Shown piece by piece: positions 61,554-64,000 of a stretch of 64,000 bases of DNA. Location: the NCBI GenBank assembly GCA_015852425.1, contig JAAAIG010000010.1, forward strand, positions 1 to 64,000. Direction: 5' to 3'. The position numbers and the translations under genes are program-made. Every line of letters starts with the position of its first letter. The stretch's first letter is position 1. The notes under the pieces were generated by a model. The model searched no databases. It was not told where the DNA came from and saw only the letters and a list, made by a program, of their open reading frames with translations. The stretch comes from Gryganskiella cystojenkinii. Lineage: Eukaryota; Mortierellomycota; Mortierellomycetes; Mortierellales; Mortierellaceae.

Positions 61554-64000
61554 ATGCCGAAACTAGTCTTGACCGTGGAGAACCTCGCCCTCCACACCGA
61601 ACACTACAAAAAGCTTGACCAGAAGCGGGACTTTGTTGCAGAGTTCATCCATGGTCTCGTGCCCACGGCTCCACCAAGGGTGAACCCTATCCGCTCGACG
61701 CGTCTCTCCGACGACGAAAGTACCCTACGAAAAATCCAGCCCAAGACTGACGGAGCCAATCCAGACGACCGCCAACGAGCCCAGCCTATAACAACGACGA
61801 AAGCCACCGTCACCGCCACCACCACCATCACACCGCCAAAGGTTCTAGTCGAAGGACGCGCTTCTCGCCCTCAGGAGGTCGATATGACCGAGTCTACTGC
61901 GGTCGGCAAGAAGAAGCGGACCCGCAAAGAGGCAGTGTCAACAACACCACGGACGAAAGAAAGTCCACGTCTGGCTGGTGGTGCCTTTGCTCCATACAGC
62001 AAGCACAAGGACAACCACAGGAACAACAGCAAGAGCAAAAACATCATCAGTGGCAGTATAAACCACAACTCACACCCACATCAAGAACAAGCGTCCAAGA
62101 ATAAGGCCAAGCGGAAGTCTGTTGCTGTTGTCACCACTCACGAGACCTCGGATTTGGACGTCGAGAATTTGGTCATCAACGACGCTGATAAGGCAATGTC
62201 GACGAGTCCCGTTGGCGGTCAAGCAGGTATGTATTCTAGAATCACTTTTTTACGTTTTTTTTTTATATGTTCAAAACGTGGAAAAATGAGAAATGGCTTT
62301 CATAGAATACTTTGTTAAAAAAAATAACCACAAAACACCCCCAAATCAAATCTTCCCTTCACTGACATGTTAAAAGCCGTTCGTGACCACAGCCAAGACC
62401 ATCAGCAGCAACAGCAGCAACAGTTTCGTCCGAGACGATCCGAAAGACTCTCAGCTGCGATCCGCAAAGGAAAATCATGAGGTTGTGCGCCACCGTAAGC
62501 CTCTCGAGCGTGTCGACAAGGAAGACAACATTCAAAATGATTCAAATCGCGGCCACCATTATCGTCATCAACGTCATCATCATCATGAGCAGCAATACCC
62601 AAAACAACAACCAAAAGAGCACCACCATCGTCTTCATCATCCACACCGACTTGAACGTCCTCACAGTCATCATGATAATCGCAGCAAAGAACGACTCTCG
62701 GACGAAGAAAAGGTCGTAAAGTCAAATAGAAATAAACCACGCAAGATCTTAACCCAGGGCTCCTTAGTCATGAACGTAAGACCACTCTCATCTCGTGCGA
62801 AAGCCTTCCCTGCTGCACAGCTCTGTCCCGATTGTACCTGCTCGGAAAACAACACTGACTCGCGACTGTTGTTCGTTTTCTTCTCGCCTTCTGTCTTATA
62901 TCTTTTTGGCCTTTCCATCGTATGTCAACAGCAATTCAAGTCTTCGAAAATCGCGAAGGATAAGAGGATCACGGTATGGTCAAACTCAAGATAGACTTTA
63001 CCGATGGACCATGCCACACTTGACATGCAGCGAGACTTACTCCTTGGTTGATTTTGCAAATAACTTTTAACCTTTTAGATCCCCGAAAGTACTGGTCGAC
63101 TGGGCATCTTCAAGAAAGGAAAAGCGTCCAGAAAAGTGGCGGTTAACAGAGGTACGTCATCGAGTCAAAGTTTGTTTACATGGTAGCAAGGCATAATGTG
63201 AATACCATAGAACCCCATATTGACTGTCTTCTATGCCATTACTCTTTTTATACCAGGTTTCTCAGAGAGCTCATTCCTTGACCGACATGAAGAATCTGAA
63301 TATAAGGGCGCCAATCCACAGAACACGGATATTGTTACCTCCAACTACTTTGCACCTCAGAAAAAGACACGGGATAAGGAAGACAAGGCGTTCATGAGCA
63401 GCGATCTGCAACAAAAGACCGACAGTAACAGTACTGGCAGTGAACACTCTCTCCACAGTCTCCAGCAGCAAAGGAAGCGAAAAGCTACTTCAAAATCCAA
63501 ACAACATTCACGTCATGCTTCGTACAAAAAACGAGGTCGTCGTTACGTCAGTCCTGTTCAGTCCAACTCGTCAGAAGAAGACCAAGATCACAAAACTACA
63601 CGGAGGGTCACTCAAGAATCCTCATCAGCCTCTGGGAGATCTTCAGACAACGTTCTTAGCAGTCTTCTTGAAGAAAGCCAGCACGGTGGCAGGTAAACAC
63701 AGCTAAGACGACGGGCTACGTATTGATGAGATGCAGGATGTTGGCGATATAATGACTCTTGATGTTGTGGTTCCTTTACTTAGTATGAACTCGTATCACC
63801 CTGAGAGCTCAATGGATCATGAAAAACTTGGCCCTGGTCCCGGCTTGTTTGACGAGCCGAGCGCTTGCCCTGTCCAGGAACTAACAGTCGAGCCTCCGGT
63901 GTATTATACCGAAGGCCCACAGGGCTACATGGAATACGAGTACAACCCGGCGCTGTACTCATATCCCATCCCGTTCGAATACCACTCGACGCTACTGCCT
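61554..64000 (+). CDS. Unrecognised basic, low-complexity protein (runs off the window)
   Basis: The start MPKLVLTVENLALHTEHYKK lies at 61554. Exon 1 runs to about 62226. Further exons near 62394-62775, 62932-62970, 63079-63151 and 63257-63694, and from about 63783 to the window edge, keep an open frame by phase-matched GT-AG joins. The exon at 62394 is read in the frame giving AKTISSNSSNSFVRDD, because the alternative frame stops early. The protein is rich in Lys, Arg, Ser and His, with a His-rich stretch near 62560-62680 and several nuclear-localisation-like basic clusters. A compact motif, STGRLGIFKKGKASRKV, stands out as conserved-looking. No family is recognised; a nuclear or chromosomal protein is the most I would say. 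The 3' end is missing. Confidence 0.6.

Noticed and set aside
1..64000. tRNA, rRNA, CRISPR array or viral genes
   Set aside because: A scan by eye found no tRNA B-box in a cloverleaf context, no regularly spaced direct repeats and no capsid or polymerase motifs. A tRNAscan run would settle the tRNA question.

Overview
This is a nuclear fungal window. Every gene has many short GT-AG introns, about 50-200 bases long with pyrimidine-rich YAG acceptors. Intergenic spaces are tight, and long poly-T/poly-A tracts lie in introns and flanks. The gene set is eukaryotic: XRN1, BRF1, MUS81, an SAGA Sgf11, a Nop8/NOL8 protein, an LRG1-type RhoGAP and an SPX-EXS phosphate exporter. With PDX1, a FAM72 protein, an RCC2-like protein and a Fanzor-like nuclease, it fits an early-diverging fungus. 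My best guess is Mucoromycota, probably Mortierellomycotina; this is inferred from gene content only. I see no tRNA, rRNA or CRISPR array. There are two assembly gaps, at 35026-35123 and 54543-54552.

Layout. 1-7.4 kb: a nested inverted repeat near the left edge, then a five-exon gene (1264-7401) whose 1,919-aa product joins a FEN1/XPG-like nuclease domain to a C-terminal Fanzor/TnpB-like RuvC plus zinc ribbon. This is the most unusual thing in the window. 8.8-15.1 kb: XRN1 in 13 exons, convergent with an SPX-EXS phosphate exporter (15.4-19.7 kb, minus). 20.6-22.4 kb: a FabG/OAR1-type reductase (minus), divergent from a TUG/UBX4-like protein without a UBX domain (23.6-25.9 kb). 26.2-29.7 kb: NOL8-like RRM protein, convergent with an expanded Sgf11 (29.8-32.7 kb, minus). 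33.3-35.5 kb: a surface protein resembling a bacterial periplasmic binding protein (minus, with a gap in intron 1). 36.6-38.2 kb: adenylosuccinate lyase (minus), divergent from BRF1 (38.7-41.8 kb). 41.9-45.2 kb: an RCC2-type propeller with a C-terminal PHD finger (minus). 46.6-49.1 kb: PDX1 and a TMEM256-family membrane protein. 49.2-54.2 kb: LIM-RhoGAP (minus). 55.3-58.2 kb: FAM72 domain behind a long disordered region. 58.4-61.2 kb: MUS81. 61.6 kb to the right edge: an unrecognised disordered basic protein that runs off the window.

Most genes are unrelated housekeeping genes arranged as in an ordinary fungal chromosome, not as an operon or island. The exception is the left end, where the two-nuclease gene and the fold-back repeat suggest a domesticated or still mobile element. 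Exon joins given below were worked out by hand from splice sites and reading phase. Where a protein length is stated exactly, the summed exons are a multiple of three with no internal stop.
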